Part shown: positions 32,139-33,620 of the stretch, one piece after another
Layout of the letters: every line of letters begins with the position of its first letter
Numbering within the stretch: position 1 is the stretch's first letter
The notes under the pieces: model-generated
The model's database searches: none
What the model saw: the letters and a program-made list of their open reading frames with translations, nothing else
Told to the model about the DNA's origin: nothing
Program-made: the position numbers and the translations under genes
Assembly: GCA_009921465.1 (NCBI GenBank)
Contig: RFXS01000009.1
Location: 1 to 33,620 of the forward strand
Direction of reading: 5' to 3'
Source: Betaproteobacteria bacterium
GTDB lineage: Bacteria; Pseudomonadota; Gammaproteobacteria; Burkholderiales; Burkholderiaceae_C
Length of the DNA: 33,620 nt

Positions 32139-32774
32139 TCACTTGGGATGTGTTTTTTGCCAATCATCGTAGCTAGGCACCGTCATGGTGAAGTGGTCCC
32201 GGGTGCGGGTGTACAACTGCCCAAACATGCGCCCGATGGGGTGGTATTTCTCTGGGTTGATGTAGTAGGTTTCGGGGTCGAACAAGCCGTCGCGCACATG
32301 CATCATCACCACCTTGCCCACCACGATATTGCGGTCGGGGCTGATTTGTAAGAAGGTGATTTTTTCGCACTCAAAAGCCACGGGCGCTTGCACAATGCGT
32401 TTTGGCTTGATCAGGGTCGAGGGCACCATGGTCAGACCGGCCATGTCGACTTCGTTCACCTGGGGCGGAAAGTCAATGGCGCAAATGTTCATCGCTTCGC
32501 CCAGGTCTTCATCGACCAAGTGGATCACAAACTGGCCGTTTTTCATGATGTTGATCGTGGTGTCTTTGAGCGACTTGTCGTGGCGGCGGGTCTCTAAGCC
32601 AACCACCAGCACCGGCGGGTTCTCGCCCATCACATTGAAAAAACTAAAGGGCGCAGCGTTGTCGCCCGTTTCCTCGCCAAAGGTGCTGATCAGCGCAATG
32701 GGGCGTGGCACCACGGTGGAGGCGATGAGCTTGTATTGGATGTCTTGCGACATGGCGTTGATGTCAATTTGCAT
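32139..32774 (-). CDS. flavin reductase domain protein (FMN-binding split-barrel)
   Basis: The protein has 211 residues. Flavin reductase-like split barrel: YKLIASTVVPRPIALISTFG at the N-terminus, NAAPFSFFNVMGENPPVLVV, DTTINIMKNGQFVIHLVDED, and IQAP-like PKRIVQAPVAFECEKIT. These proteins bind FMN and reduce it, or other acceptors, with NAD(P)H. This subtype with the C-terminal IGRMFGQLYTRTRDHFTM is common in Burkholderiales, sometimes beside aromatic or nitrogen-compound degradation genes. Exact partner unknown. It is divergent from the AtzG-like gene across about 70 bases that hold a 10-base palindrome. Confidence 0.9.
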   Translation of the reverse strand: MQIDINAMSQDIQYKLIASTVVPRPIALISTFGEETGDNAAPFSFFNVMGENPPVLVVGLETRRHDKSLKDTTINIMKNGQFVIHLVDEDLGEAMNICAIDFPPQVNEVDMAGLTMVPSTLIKPKRIVQAPVAFECEKITFLQISPDRNIVVGKVVMMHVRDGLFDPETYYINPEKYHPIGRMFGQLYTRTRDHFTMTVPSYDDWQKTHPK

Positions 32775-32799
32775 GGGGTGACCTGGCTAAAAATGGATG

Positions 32800-32809
32800 T
32801 TGTGCACAA
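32800..32809. promoter_or_regulatory. 10-base palindrome TTGTGCACAA in a divergent gap
   Basis: A perfect palindrome, TTGTGCACAA, lies 25 bases upstream of the flavin reductase start and 34 bases before the AtzG-like start. It could be a regulator site shared by both genes. Its length is within chance for a window this size. Confidence 0.25.
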
Positions 32810-32843
32810 TAAGGCCCTCCGTGTCGAGGGCTTGCAAACCATT

Positions 32844-33080
32844 ATGCCGATGAATTCTGTTCCCCCTGTGCAAAGCACTTCTCAATCCGATGTGGATGCC
32901 TTGTCCCATGGCTTGACCCGTTGGGCGCGCTACCCCGTGCCCGCCCAACGTGCACAAGAGTTGGCCACCGAATTTGCGCAACTCAACGCTTCGGTGCAAG
33001 CGGGTGCCGCACACTTGCGTTTTGACGACGAACCCAGTGCTTATGTCGCCTGGCTCAACGCAGGTGCCATCGGTGGCTGA
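32844..33080 (+). CDS. small AtzG-like (DUF4089) protein
   Basis: The ORF encodes 78 residues from ATG 32844 (ATG 32850 is an alternative; neither has a good Shine-Dalgarno). It resembles the short AtzG-like/DUF4089 proteins that precede AtzE-type amidases and are thought to assist them, comparable to GatC for GatA. The visible core is RAQELATEFAQLNASVQAGA and the closing DEPSAYVAWL is related to the DEPAxxY-type end of the family; the extra tail LNAGAIGG is unusual. It overlaps the amidase start by eight bases (GTG 33073). Family assignment is moderate and rests partly on the neighbour. Confidence 0.6.
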   Translation: MPMNSVPPVQSTSQSDVDALSHGLTRWARYPVPAQRAQELATEFAQLNASVQAGAAHLRFDDEPSAYVAWLNAGAIGG

Positions 33081-33620
33081 CATCGACCTGGCCTTCATGG
33101 GTTTGACCGAGGTGGCGCAAGCCATTGCGCGGCGGCAGTTATCGGCGGTGGAGGTGACCCAAGCATGCTTGCAACGCATCGCGCAATGGCAGGCCTCGCG
33201 CAAGGCGTTCATCCGCATCGATGCCGAAACGGCTTTGGCCGCTGCGCAAAAAGCGGATGCCCAATTGGCACAGCGTTCGTTTCAGCCGGGCCCATTGCAC
33301 GGCGTGCCCTTGGCGCACAAAGATTTGTTTTACCGGCGCGGCTTGGTGTCGACCTGTGGCAGCCTGATCCGGCGCGACTGGCGTGCCGAAGACACGGCCA
33401 CCTGTTTGACCCGCTTGGACCAGGCCGGTGCCTTGGACCTGGGCACGCTCAACATGTCGGAGTTCGCCGGTGGGCCCACCGGGCACAACATCCACCACGG
33501 CCATTGCGCCAGCGCATTCCACCCAGACCACATTGCGGGGGGCTCTTCCAGCGGGTCGGGCGTGGCTGTGGGGGCCGGCCTGGTGTTTGGCTCTTTGGGC
33601 ACGGACACCGGTGGGTCGAT
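33073..33620 (+). CDS. amidase signature enzyme (AtzE/GatA family), 5' part
   Basis: About 182 residues are visible; the gene runs off the window. Start GTG 33073 overlaps the previous gene; ATG 33097 (MGLTEVAQAI) is an alternative. It carries the amidase signature: catalytic Lys in LHGVPLAHKDLFYRRG, the cis-Ser loop GGSSSGSGVAVGAGLVFGS, and the nucleophile region GTDTGGS at the very end, together the Ser-cisSer-Lys triad. Family members hydrolyse amides such as biuret, carboxybiuret or mandelamide, or act in Glu-tRNA amidation. The AtzG-like gene upstream points to an AtzE-like role; the substrate is not determinable here. Confidence 0.88.
   Translation, partial: MADIDLAFMGLTEVAQAIARRQLSAVEVTQACLQRIAQWQASRKAFIRIDAETALAAAQKADAQLAQRSFQPGPLHGVPLAHKDLFYRRGLVSTCGSLIRRDWRAEDTATCLTRLDQAGALDLGTLNMSEFAGGPTGHNIHHGHCASAFHPDHIAGGSSSGSGVAVGAGLVFGSLGTDTGGS

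Noticed and set aside
1-33620. CRISPR array, insertion sequence, prophage or integrative element
   Set aside because: No regular spaced repeats, transposase, integrase or phage genes were seen; the tRNA-Thr is followed directly by core genes with no attachment-site duplication noticed.

Overview
The window (33.6 kb, high GC, densely coding, short intergenic gaps) looks like the chromosome of a betaproteobacterium of the order Burkholderiales, most likely a Comamonadaceae member (Limnohabitans/Rhodoferax-like). This is inferred from gene order and protein style: petABC-sspA-sspB, argJ next to secA, pilB-pilC-coaE-zapD-yacG, and orphan Bug-type solute-binding proteins. There is no prophage, insertion sequence, CRISPR array or plasmid-type gene. 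I see no convincing undescribed defence or mobile system; the unusual points are local anomalies inside ordinary genes and one small accessory locus.

Layout. 1-2092 (+): the end of a Deg-family periplasmic protease, a Nif3-like protein and pdxA, with mscL convergent on the minus strand (2096-2533). 2685-6628 (+): petA, petB and petC (cytochrome bc1 complex), a terminator, then the stringent-starvation regulators sspA and sspB. A tRNA-Thr(UGU) with its own terminator follows. 6754-12537: a DciA-like DUF721 gene (-) divergent from secA (+), then argJ, a DUF815 ATPase and a MutT-type Nudix hydrolase. 12560-17297 (-): pilB, pilC, coaE, zapD and yacG read in the order pilB to yacG. 17298-18638: a longer intergenic stretch and a small accessory locus (truncated TPR-like ORF, small secreted protein, Sel1-repeat protein).

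18714-25776 is a catabolic block: two Bug-type substrate-binding proteins around a tartrate/D-malate dehydrogenase and a VOC protein, then an enoyl-CoA hydratase (-) divergent from paaG-paaI-paaK (+), which belong to phenylacetyl-CoA catabolism. 25780-29925 (-): an operon of a UbiH-like FAD monooxygenase, DsbC, a DUF3429 membrane protein and an M61 peptidase. 30007-33620: a MOSC protein, the GTPase ychF, a flavin reductase (-), and an AtzG-like small protein followed by an amidase cut by the window edge.

Most worth checking: (1) pdxA lacks about 22 residues that normally carry the NPHAGEGG metal-ligand motif, in frame; (2) petB lacks its usual first ~20 codons and ATG; (3) secA has a leader hairpin that hides its only nearby Shine-Dalgarno-like sequence, plus a nine-codon upstream ORF; (4) a prepilin peptidase gene is absent from between pilC and coaE; (5) a 59-residue secreted protein, missed by the ORF track, overlaps a truncated TPR-like ORF by ATGA.
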